Assembly (NCBI RefSeq): GCF_029227915.1 | Contig: NC_079877.1 | Span: 1,860,001-1,924,000, forward strand | Reading direction: 5' to 3' | Length of the DNA: 64,000 bases | Source: Hydractinia symbiolongicarpus | Taxonomy: Eukaryota; Cnidaria; Hydrozoa; Anthoathecata; Hydractiniidae | Part shown: positions 48,753-61,000 of the stretch, one piece after another | Layout: the number at the start of each line of letters is the position of its first letter | Numbering within the stretch: the first letter of the stretch is position 1 | Made by a program: the position numbers and the translations under genes | Notes under the pieces: model-generated | What the model was told of the DNA's origin: nothing | Seen by the model: the letters and a program-made list of their open reading frames with translations, nothing else | Database searches by the model: none

Positions 48753-51700
48753 TATTTTTTAGTGTGGGACCAATCCTAGCCGTTATCGCGCATTGAAAAA
48801 ACAGACACAGTTTCAAAAACTAAATTTTATTGACTTTCTAACGGTGTCAATCCGGTGGAGTTACAACAGTTGCGTCACATATTCGCACCAACATGTATTT
48901 AGTGATTTTCTTCCGATATTACTAAGTTGTGTTTTTTTTTAACAGTGAAACGATTGACTGTGGGAGTTAATTGAATGATTCTGGACTGTGACCTTACAAA
49001 TGTGATGAAGAAGCTAATTGGTCTCCAAGGAATAACATTCTTCGTAACTTGACATGATTGCTGGAATTTAGCGATTACACTAAGCTCTGTGGTAGCGCTT
49101 TATTTAAAAACTTAGATAAATAAGTTTTTTCTTACTGGGGGACCAATCCTGGCCATTAGCACGTGCTGAATAAATAGGAACAGTTCCAAAGGCTATACTT
49201 CATTGACTTACTAACGGTATAAATCCGTTTGAGTTACAGCGGTTTTATTTAGCGATAGTATTCGGATATTACTAGGTTGCATCGCTTTTAACAGTGAAAC
49301 GTTTGACTGTGGGACTTAATTGAACTGATTTTGGACTGTGACCTTATAAATGTTATAAGTGAGCTAATTGGACTCTAAGAAATGACATTCTTCTTAATTT
49401 GACATGATTGTAGGAACTCAGCGATTACACTGGACCCTGTGGTAGTGATTCATTTAAAAATTTAGATAAATAAGTCAATTTTACTGTGGGACCAATCCTA
49501 GCCTTTGGCGCGCGCTGAAGATATAGAGACAGCTTCGAAAATTCCATTTCATTGACTTTCTAACGGTGTAAATCCGTTTGAGTTACAACGGTTGCGTCAC
49601 ACATTCGTACCAACATGTATTTAGTGATTTTTTTCCGATATTACTAAGTTGTATCGCTTTCAACAGTAAAGCGATTGACTGTGGGACTTAATTGAACTGA
49701 TTTTGGACTTTGACCTTATAAATGTGATAAATGAGCAATTTTGACTACAAGAAATAACATTCTTCTTAATTCGACATGATTGCTGGAACTCAGCGATTAC
49801 ACTGGGCGCTGTGGTAGCGCTTTATTTAAAAATTAAAATAAGTCATTTTTAACTGTGGGACCAATCCTAGCCGTTATAGCGCGCTAAAGAAATAGAGACA
49901 GTTTCAAAAACTACATTTCATTGACTTTTTAACGGTGTCAATCCGGTGGAGTTACAACGGTTGCGTCACAAATTCGCACCAACATGTATTTAATGATTTT
50001 CTTCCGATATTACTAAGTTATATCGCTTTTAACAATGAAATGATTGACTGTGGAGCTTAATTGAGCTAGCTTTGGCCTGTGACCTTATAAATGTGATAAG
50101 TGAGCCAACTGCACTCCAAGAAAAAACATTCTTCTTATTTTGACATGATTGTTGGACCTCAGCGATTACCCTTGGCGCAGTGGAAGCGCTTCATTAAAAA
50201 ACTTAGATAAATAAGTCATTTTTTACTGTGGGACCAATCCTAGCCGTTATAGCGCGCTGAAAAATTGCGACAGTTTCAAAAACTACATTTCAATGACGTT
50301 CTAACTGTATCAGTCCGTTTGAGTTACAACGGTTGCGTCACATATTCGTACCAACATGTATCTAGTGATTTTCTTCCGATATTACTAAGTTGTATTGGTT
50401 TTAACAGTGAAACGATTGACTGGGGGACTTAATTAAACTGATTTTGGACTGTCACCTTATAAATGTTATAAGTGAGAAAATTGGACTCTAAGTAATGACA
50501 TTCTTCTTAATTTGACATGATTGTAGGAACTCAGCGATTACACTGGACCCTGTGGTAGCGATTCATTTAAAAATTTAGATAAATAAGTCAATTTTACTGT
50601 GGGACCAATCCTAGCCGTTAGCGCGCGCTGAAGATATAGAGACAGTTTCGAAAACTCCATTTCATTCACTTTCTAACGGTGTAAATCCGTTTGAGTTACA
50701 ACGGTTGCGTCACACATTCGTACCAACATGTATTTAGCGATTTTTTTCCGATATTACTAAGTTGTATCGCTTTCAACAGTAAAACTTATGACTGTGGGAC
50801 TTAATTGAACTGATTTTGGACATTGACCTTATAAATGTGATAAGTGAGCCATTTTGACTACAAGAAAAAACATTCTTCTTAATTTTACATGATTGCTGGA
50901 ACTCAGCGGTTACACTGGTTGCTGTGGTAGCGATTCATTTAAAAATTTAGATAAATAAGTCATTTTTAACTGTGGGACCAATCCTAGCCGTTATCGCGCG
51001 CTGAAAAATTGCGAAAGTTTCAAAAACTACATTTCAATGACGTTCTACCTGTATCAGTCCGTTTGAGTTACAACGGTTGCGTCACATATTCGTACCAACA
51101 TGTATTTAGCGATATTTTTCTCATATTACTAGTTTGCATCGCTTTTAACAGTGACACGATTGACTGTGGGAATTAATTGAACTGATTTTGGACTGTGACC
51201 TTATAAATGTTATAAGTGAGAAAATTGGACTCTAAGAAATGACATTCTTCTTAATTTGACATGATTGTAGGAACTCAGCGATTACACTGGACCCTGTGGT
51301 AGTGATTCATTTAAAAATTTAGATAAATAAGTCAATTTTACTGTGGGACCAATCCTAGCCGTTAGCGCGCGCTGAAGATATAGAGACAGCTTCGAAAACT
51401 CCATTTCATTGACTTTCTAACGGTGTCAATCCGTTTGAGTTACAACGGTTGCGTCACATATTCGTACCAACAAGTATTTAGTGATTTTTTTCCGGTATTA
51501 CTAAGTTGTATCGCTTTCAACAGTGAAACGATTGACTGTGGGACTTAATTGAACTGATTTTGGACTTTGACCTTATAAATGTGATAAATGAGTCATTTTG
51601 TCATTTTGACTACAAGAAATAACATTCTTCTTAATTTGACAAGATTGCTGGAACTTATCGATTACACTGGGCGCTGTGGTAGCGTTTTATTTAAAAATTA

Positions 51701-54070
51701 AGAAAATAAGTTATTTTTTAGTGTGGGACCAATCCTAGCCGTTATCGCGCATTGAAAACATTCTTCTTAATTTGACAAGATTGCTGGAACTCAGCGATTA
51801 CACTGGGCGCTGTGGTAGCGTTTTATTTAAAAATTAAGAAAATAAGTTATTTTTTAGTGTGGGACCAATCCTAGCCGTTATCGCGCATTGAAAAAACAGA
51901 CACAGTTTCAAAAACTAAATTTTATTGACTTTCTAACGGTGTCAATCCGGTGGAGTTACAACAGTTGCGTCACATATTCGCACCAACATGTATTTAGTGA
52001 TTTTCTTCCGATATTACTAAGTTGTGTTTTTTTTTAACAGTGAAACGATTGACTGTGGGAGTTAATTGAATGATTCTGGACTGTGACCTTACAAATGTGA
52101 TGAAGAAGCTAATTGGTCTCCAAGGAATAACATTCTTCGTAACTTGACATGATTGCTGAAATTTAGCGATTACACTAAGCTCTGTGGTAGCGCTTTATTT
52201 AAAAACTTAGATAAATAAGTTTTTTCTTACTGGGGGACCAATCCTGGCCATTAGCACGTGCTGAATAAATAGGAACAGTTCCAAAGGCTATACTTCATTG
52301 ACTTACTAACGGTATAAATCCGTTTGAGTTACAGCGGTTTTATTTAGCGATAGTATTCGGATATTACTAGGTTGCATCGCTTTTAACAGTGAAACGTTTG
52401 ACTGTGGGACTTAATTGAACTGATTTTGGACTGTGACCTTATAAATGTTATAAGTGAGCTAATTGGACTCTAAGAAATGACATTCTTCTTAATTTGACAT
52501 GATTGTAGGAACTCAGCGATTACACTGGACCCTGTGGTAGTGATTCATTTAAAAATTTAGATAAATAAGTCAATTTTACTGTGGGACCAATCCTAGCCTT
52601 TGGCGCGCGCTGAAGATATAGAGACAGCTTCGAAAATTCCATTTCATTGACTTTCTAACGGTGTAAATCCGTTTGAGTTACAACGGTTGCGTCACACATT
52701 CGTACCAACATGTATTTAGTGATTTTTTTCCGATATTACTAAGTTGTATCGCTTTCAACAGTAAAGCGATTGACTGTGGGACTTAATTGAACTGATTTTG
52801 GACTTTGACCTTATAAATGTGATAAATGAGCAATTTTGACTACAAGAAATAACATTCTTCTTAATTCGACATGATTGCTGGAACTCAGCGATTACACTGG
52901 GCGCTGTGGTAGCGCTTTATTTAAAAATTAAGATAAATAAGTCATTTTTAACTGTGGGACCAATCCTAGCCGTTATAGCGCGCTAAAGAAATAGAGACAG
53001 TTTCAAAAACTACATTTCATTGACTTTTTAACGGTGTCAATCCGGTGGAGTTACAACGGTTGCGTCACAAATTCGCACCAACATGTATTTAATGATTTTC
53101 TTCCGATATTACTAAGTTATATCGCTTTTAACAATGAAATGATTGACTGTGGAGCTTAATTGAGCTAGCTTTGGCCTGTGACCTTATAAATGTGATAAGT
53201 GAGCCAACTGCACTCCAAGAAAAAACATTCTTCTTATTTTGACATGATTGTTGGAACTCAGCGATTACACTTGGCGCAGTGGAAGCGCTTCATTAAAAAA
53301 CTTAGATAAATAAGTCATTTTTTACTGTGGGACCAATCCTAGCCGTTATAGCGCGCTGAAAAATTGCGACAGTTTCAAAAACTACATTTCAATGACGTTC
53401 TAACTGTATCAGTCCGTTCGAGTTACAACGGTTGCGTCACATATTCGTACCAACATGTATCTAGTGATTTTCTTCCGATATTACTAAGTTGTATTGGTTT
53501 TAACAGTGAAACGATTGACTGGGGGACTTAATTAAACTGATTTTGGACTGTCACCTTATAAATGTTATAAGTGAGAAAATTGGACTCTAAGTAATGACAT
53601 TCTTCTTAATTTGACATGATTGTAGGAACTCAGCGATTACACTGGACCCTGTGGTAGCGATTCATTTAAAAATTTAGATAAATAAGTCAATTTTACTGTG
53701 GGACCAATCCTAGCCGTTAGCGCGCGCTGAAGATATAGAGACAGTTTCGAAAACACCATTTCATTGACTTTCTAACGGTGTAAATCCGTTTGAGTTACAA
53801 CGGTTGCGTCACACATTCGTACCAACATGTATTTAGCGATTTTTTTCCGATATTACTAAGTTGTATCGCTTTCAACAGTAAAACTTATGACTGTGGGACT
53901 TAATTGAACTGATTTTGGACATTGACCTTATAAATGTGATAAGTGAGCCATTTTGACTACAAGAAAAAACATTCTTCTTAATTTTACATGATTGCTGGAA
54001 CTCAGCGGTTACACTGGTTGCTGTGGTAGCGATTCATTTAAAAATTTAGATAAATAAGTCAATTTTACTG
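47881..54070. repeat. 3095-bp tandem duplication (8 monomers plus about 136 bp)
   Basis: CTGAAAAATTGCGAAAGTTT after GCGCG occurs near 47905 and 51001. The odd GAGTCATTTTGTCATTTTGAC occurs near 48495 and 51590, and AAGCTAATTGGTCTCCAAGG near 49011 and 52107. Each pair is about 3095 bp apart. The unit overlaps the end of the 4227-bp duplication, so the two amplifications happened in sequence. Both copies share a shortened monomer lacking ACCAACATG (GCGGTTTTATTTAGCGATAG near 49239 and 52333). Confidence 0.88.
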
Positions 54071-54309
54071 TGGGACCAATCCTAGCCGTTAGCGCGCGCT
54101 GAAGATATAGAGACAGTTTCGAAAACTCCATTTCATTGACTTTCTAACGGTGTCAATCCGTTTGAGTTACAACGGTTGCGTCACACATTCGTACCAACAT
54201 GTATTTAGCGATTTTTTTCCGATATTACTAAGTTGTATCGCTTTCAACAGTAAAACGATTGACTGTGGGACTTAATTGAACTGATTTTGGACATTGACCT
54301 TATAAATGT

Positions 54310-55049
54310 GATAAGTGAGTCATTTTGACTACAAGAAAAAACATTCTTCTTAATTTTACATGATTGCTGGAACTCAGCGATTACACTGGTTGCTGTGGTT
54401 GCGCTTTATTTAAAAATTAAGATAAATAACTCATTTTTTACTGTGGGACGAATCCTAGTCGTTAGTTCGCGCTGAAGATATAGCGACAGTTTCAAAAACT
54501 ACATTTCATTGACTTTCTAACAGTTTTAATCCGTTTGAGTTGCAACGGTTGCGTCACATATTCGCACCAACATGTATTTAGTGATTTTCTTCCCGTATTA
54601 CTAAGTTGTATCGCTTTCAACAGTGAAACGATTGACTGTGGGACTTAATTGAAGTGACTTTGGACATTGACCTTATAAATGTGATAAGTGAGTCATTTTG
54701 ACTACAAGAAAAAACATTCTTCTTAATTTTACATGATTGCTGGAACTCAGCGATTACACTGGTTGCTGTGGTTGCGCTTTATTTAAAAATTAAGATAAAT
54801 AACTCATTTTTTACTGTGGGACGAATCCTAGTCGTTAGTTCGCGCTGAAGATATAGCGACAGTTTCAAAAACTACATTTCATTGACTTTCTAACAGTTTT
54901 AATCCGTTTGAGTTGCAACGGTTGCGTCACATATTCGCACCAACATGTATTTAGTGATTTTCTTCCCGTATTACTAAGTTGTATCGCTTTCAACAGTGAA
55001 ACGATTGACTGTGGGACTTAATTGAAGTGACTTTGGACTTTGACCTTTT
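54310..55049. repeat. Monomer duplicated in tandem (370 bp, two copies)
   Basis: Starting at GATAAGTGAGTCATTTTGAC (54310 and 54680), two successive monomers are almost identical, including TGGTTGCTGTGGTTGCGC and AACTCATTTTTTACTGTGGG. Neighbouring monomers elsewhere differ much more, so this is a very recent single-monomer duplication. Confidence 0.85.
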
Positions 55050-58000
55050 AAATGTCATAAGTGAGCCATTTTGACTACAAGAAATAACGTTCTTCTTAAT
55101 TTTACATGATTGCTGGAATTCAGCGAGTACACTAGGCTCTGTGGTATCGCTTTATTTAAAAATTAAGAAAAAAAGTTATTTTTAAGTGTGGGACCAATCC
55201 TAGCCGTTATCGCGCATTGAAGAAATAGAGACAGTTTCAAAAACTACATTTCATTGATTTTCTAACGGTGTCCATCCGTTTGAGTTACAACATTGTCGTC
55301 ACATATTCGTACCAACATGTATCTAGTGATTTTCTTCCGATATTACTAAGTCGTATTGGTTTTAACAGTGAAACGATTGACTGTGGGAATTAATTCAACT
55401 AACTTTGGACTGTGACCTGATAAATGTGATAAATGAGACAATTGCACTCCAAGAAATAACATTCTTCTTAATTTGACGTGAATGCCGGAACTAAGCGATT
55501 ACATTGGGCGCTGTGGTAGCGCTTCATTTAAAAAGTTAGATAAATAAGTCATTCTTTACTGTGGGACCAATCGTAGCCGTTGTCGCGCGCTCAAAAAATA
55601 GCGACAGTTTCAAAAACTACATTTCAATGACGTTCTAACGGTGTCAGTCCGTTTGAGTTACAACGGTTGGGTCACATATTTGTACCAACATGTATTTAGC
55701 GATATTTTTCTCATATTACTAGTTTGCATCGCTTTTAACAGTGAAACGATTGACTGTGGGACTTAATTAAACTGATTTTGGACTGTGACCTTATAAATGT
55801 TATAAGTGAGAAAATTGGACTCTAAGTAATGAAATTCTTCTTAATTTGACATGATTGTAGGAAATCAGCGATTACACTGGACCCTGTGGCAGCGATTCAT
55901 TTAAAAATTTAGATAAATAAGTCAATTTTACTGTGGGACCAATCCTAGCCGTTAGCGCGCGCTAAAGATATAGAGACAGTTTCGAAAACTCCATTTCATT
56001 GACTTTCTAACGGTGTCAATCCGTTTGAGTTACAACGGTTGCGTCACACATTCGTACCAACATGTATTTAGCGATTTTTTTCCGATATAACTAAGTTGTA
56101 CCGCTTTCAACAGTAAAACGATTGACTGTGGGACTTAATTGAACTGATTTTGGACATTGACCTTATAAATGTGATAAGTGAGTCATTTTGACTACAAGAA
56201 AAAACATTCTTCTTGATTTTACATGATTGCTGGAACTCAGCGATTACACTGGTTGCTGTGGTTGCGCTTTATTTAAAAATTAAGATAAATAAGTCATTTT
56301 TTACTGTGGGACGAATCCTAGTCGTTAGTTCGCGCTGAAGAAATAGAGACAGTTTCAAAAACTACATTTCATTGACTTTCTAACAGTTTTAATCCGTTTG
56401 AGTTGCAACGGTTGCGTCACATATTCGCACCAACATGTATTTAGTGATTTTCTTCCCGTATTACTAAGTTGTATCGCTTTCAACAGTGTAACGATTGACT
56501 GTGGGACTTAATTAAACTGATTTTGGACTTTGACCTTATAAATGTGGTAAGTGAGCCATTTTGACTACAAGAAATAACATTCTTCTTAATTTTACATGAT
56601 TGCTGGAACTCAGCGATTACACTGGGCGCTGTGGTTGCGCTTTATTTAAAAATTAAGATAAATAAGTCATTTTTTACTGTGGGACGAATCCTAGTCGTTA
56701 GTTCGCGCTGAAGAAATAGAGACAGTTCAAAAACTACATTTCATTGACTTTCTAACAGTTTTAATCCGTTTGAGTTACAACGGTTGCGTCACATATTCGT
56801 ACCAACATGTATCTAGTGATTTTCTTCCGATATTACTAAGTTGTATCGCTTTTAACAATGAAATGATTGACTGTGGAGCTTAATTGAGCTAGCTTTGGCC
56901 TGTGACCTTATAAATGTGATAAATGAGACAATTGGACTCCAAGAAATGACATTCTTCTTAATTTGACGTGAATGCCGGAACTTAGCGATTACATTGGGCG
57001 CTGTGGTAGCACTTCATTTAAAAATTTATATAAATAAGTCATTCTTTACTGTGGGACCAATCGTAGCCGTTGTCGCGCGCTGAAAAAATAGCGACAGTTT
57101 CAAAAACTACATTTGAATGACGTTCTAACGGTGTCAGTGCGTTTGAGTTACAACGGTTGGGTCACATATTTGTACCAACATGTACTTAGCGATATTTTTC
57201 TCATATTACTAGTTTGCATCGTTTTAACAGTGAAACGATTGACTGTGGGACTTAATTAAACTGATTTTGGACTGTGACCTTATAAATGTTATAAGTGAGA
57301 AAATTGGACTCTAAGAAATGACATTCTTCATAATTTGACATGATTGTAGGAACTCAGCGATTACACTGGACCCTGTGGTAGCGATTCATTTAAAAATTTA
57401 GATAAATAAGTCAATTTTACTGTGGGACCAATCCTAGCCGTTAGCGCGCCCTGAAGATATAGAGACAGTTTCGAAAACTCCATTTCATTGACTTTCTAAC
57501 GGTGTCAATCCATTTGGGTTACAACGGATGCGTCACACATTCGTACCAACATGTATCTAGTGATTTTCTTCCGATATTACTAAGTTGTATCGCTTTTAAC
57601 AATGAAATGATTGACTGTGGAGCTTAATTGAGCTAGCTTTGGCCTGTGACCTTATAAATGTGATAAGTGAGCAAACTGCACTCCAAGAAAAAACATTCTT
57701 CTTATTTTGACATGATTGTTGGAACTCAGCGATTACACTTGGCGCAGTGGAAGCGCTTCATTTAAAAACTTAGATAAATAAGTCATTTTTTACTGTGGGA
57801 CCAATCCTAGCCGTTATCGCGCGCTGAAAAATTGCGACAGTTTCAAACACTACATTTCAATGACGTTCTAACTGTATCAGTCCGTTTGAGTTACAACGGT
57901 TGCGTCACATATTCGTACCAACATGTATCTAGTGATTTTCTTCCGATATTACTAAGTCGTATTGGTTTTAACAGTGAAACGATTGACTGTGGGAATTAAT

Positions 58001-61000
58001 TCAACTAACTTTGGACTGTGACCTGATAAATGTGATAAATGAGACAATTGGACTCCAAGAAATAACATTCTTCTTAATTTGACGTGAATGCCGGAACTAA
58101 GCGATTACATTGGGCGCTGTGGTAGCGCTTCATTCAAAAATTTAGAGAAATAAGTCATTCTTTACTGTGGGACCAATCGTAGCCGTTGTCGCGCGCTCAA
58201 AAAATAGCGCCAGTTTCAAAAACTACATTTCAATGACGTTCTAACTGTATCAGTCCGTTTGAGTTACAACGGTTGCGTCACATATTCGTACCAACATGTA
58301 TCTAGTGATTTTCTTCCGATATTACTAAGTTGTATCGCTTTTAACAATGAAATGATTGACTGTGGGACTTAATTAAACTGATTTTGGACTGTGACCTTAT
58401 AAATGTTATAAGTGAGAAAATTGGACTCTAAGTAATGACATTCTTCTTAATTTGACATGATTGTAGGAAATCAGCGATTACACTGGACCCTGTGGTAGCG
58501 ATTCATTTAAAAATTTAGATAAATAAGTCAATTTTACTGTGGGACCAATCCTAGCCGTTAGCGCGCGCTGAAGATATAGAGACAGTTTCGAAAACTCCAT
58601 TTCATTGACTTTCTAACGGTTTCAATCGGTTTGAGTTACAACGGTTGCGTCACACATTCGTACCAACATGTATTTAGCGATTTTTTTCCGATATAACTAA
58701 GTTGTATCGCTTTCAACAGTAAAACGATTGACTGTGGGACTTAATTGAACTGATTTTGGACATTGACCTTATAAATGTGATAAGTGAGTCATTTTGACTA
58801 CAAGAAAAAACATTCTTCTTGATTTTACATGATTGCTGGAACTCAGCGATTACATTGGGCGCTGTGGTAGCGCTTCATATAAAAATTTAGAGAAATAAGT
58901 CATTCTTTACTGTGGGACCAATCGTAGCCGTTGTCGCGCGCTCAAAAAATAGCGCCAGTTTCAAAAACTACATTTCAATGACGTTCTAACTGTATCAGTC
59001 CGTTTGAGTTACAACGGTTGCGTCACATATTCGTACCAACATGTATCTAGTGATTTTCTTCCGATATTACTAAGTTGTATCGCTTTTAACAATGAAATGA
59101 TTGACTGTGGGACTTAATTAAACTGATTTTGGACTGTGACCTTATAATTGTTATAAGTGAGAAAATTGGACTCTAAGTAATGACATTCTTCTTAATTTGA
59201 CATGATTGTAGGAAATCAGCGATTACACTGGACCCTGTGGTAGCGATTCATTTAAAAATTTAGATAAATAAGTCAATTTTACTGTGGGACCAATCCTAGC
59301 CGTTAGCGCGCTCTGAAGATATAGAGACAGTTTCGAAAACTCCATTTCATTGACTTTCTAACGGTGTCAATCCGTTTGAGTTACAACGGTTGCGTCACAC
59401 ATTCGTACCAACATGTATTTAGCGATTTTTTTCCGATATAACTAAGTTGTATCGCTTTCAACAGTAAAACGATTGACTGTGGGACTTAATTGAACTGATT
59501 TTGGACATTGACCTTATAAATGTGATAAGTGAGTCATTTTGACTACAAGAAAAAACATTCTTCTTGATTTTACATGATTGCTGGAACTCAGCGATTACAC
59601 TGGTTGCTGTGGTTGCGCTTTATTTAAAAATTAAGATAAATAAGTCATTTTTTACTGTGGGACGAATCCTAGTCGTTAGTTCGCGCTGAAGAAATAGAGA
59701 CAGTTTCAAAAACTACATTTCATTGACTTTCTAACAGTTTTAATCCGTTTGAGTTGCAACGGTTGCGTCACATATTCGCACCAACATGTATCTAGTGATT
59801 TTCTTCCGATATTACTAAGTTGTATCGCTTTTAACAATGAAATGATTGACTGTGGGACTTAATTAAACTGATTTTGGACTGTGACCTTATAAATGTTATA
59901 AGTGAGAAAATTGGACTCTAAGTAATGACATTCTTCTTAATTTGACATGATTGTAGGAAATCAGCGATTACACTGGACCCTGTGGTAGCGATTCATTTAA
60001 AAATTTAGATAAATAAGTCAATTTTACTGTGGGACCAAACCTAGCCGTTAGCGCGCGCTGAAGATATAGAGACAGTTTCGAAAACTCCATTTCATTGACT
60101 TTCTAACGGTGTCAATCCGTTTGAGTTACAACGGTTGCGTCACACATTCGTACCAACATGTATTTAGCGATTTTTTTCCGATATAACTAAGTTGTATCGC
60201 TTTCAACAGTAAAACGATTGACTGTGGGACTTAATTGAACTGATTTTGGACATTGACCTTATAAATGTGATAAGTGAGTCATTTTGACTACAAGAAAAAA
60301 CATTCTTCTTGATTTTACATGATTGCTGGAACTCAGCGATTACACTGGTTGCAGTGGTTGCGCTTTATTTAAAAATTAAGATAAATAAGTCATTTTTTAC
60401 TGTGGGACGAATCCTAGTCGTTAGTTCGCGCTGAAGAAATAGAGACAGTTTCAAAAACTACATTTCATTGACTTTCTAACAGTTTTAATCCGTTTGAGTT
60501 GCAACGGTTGCGTCACATATTCGCACCAACATGTATTTAGTGATTTTCTTCCCGTATTACTAAGTTGTATCGCTTTCAACAGTGTAATGATTGACTGTGG
60601 GACTTAATTAAACTGATTTTGGACTTTGACCTTATAAATGTGGTAAGTGAGCCATTTTGACTACAAGAAATAACATTCTTCTTAATTTTACATGATTGCT
60701 GGAACTCAGCGATTACACTGGGCGCTGTGGTTGCGCTTTATTTAAAAATTAAGATAAATAAGTCATTTTTTACTGTGGGACGAATCCTAGTCGTTAGTTC
60801 GCGCTGAAGAGATAGAGACAGTTCAAAAACTACATTTCATTGACTTTCTAACAGTTTTAATGCGTTTGAGTTGCAACGGTTGCGTCACATATTCGCACCA
60901 ACATGTATTTAGTGATTTTCTTCCCGTATTACTAAGTTGTATCGCTTTCAACAGTGAAACGATTGACTGTGGGACTTAATTGAACTGATTTTGGACTTTG

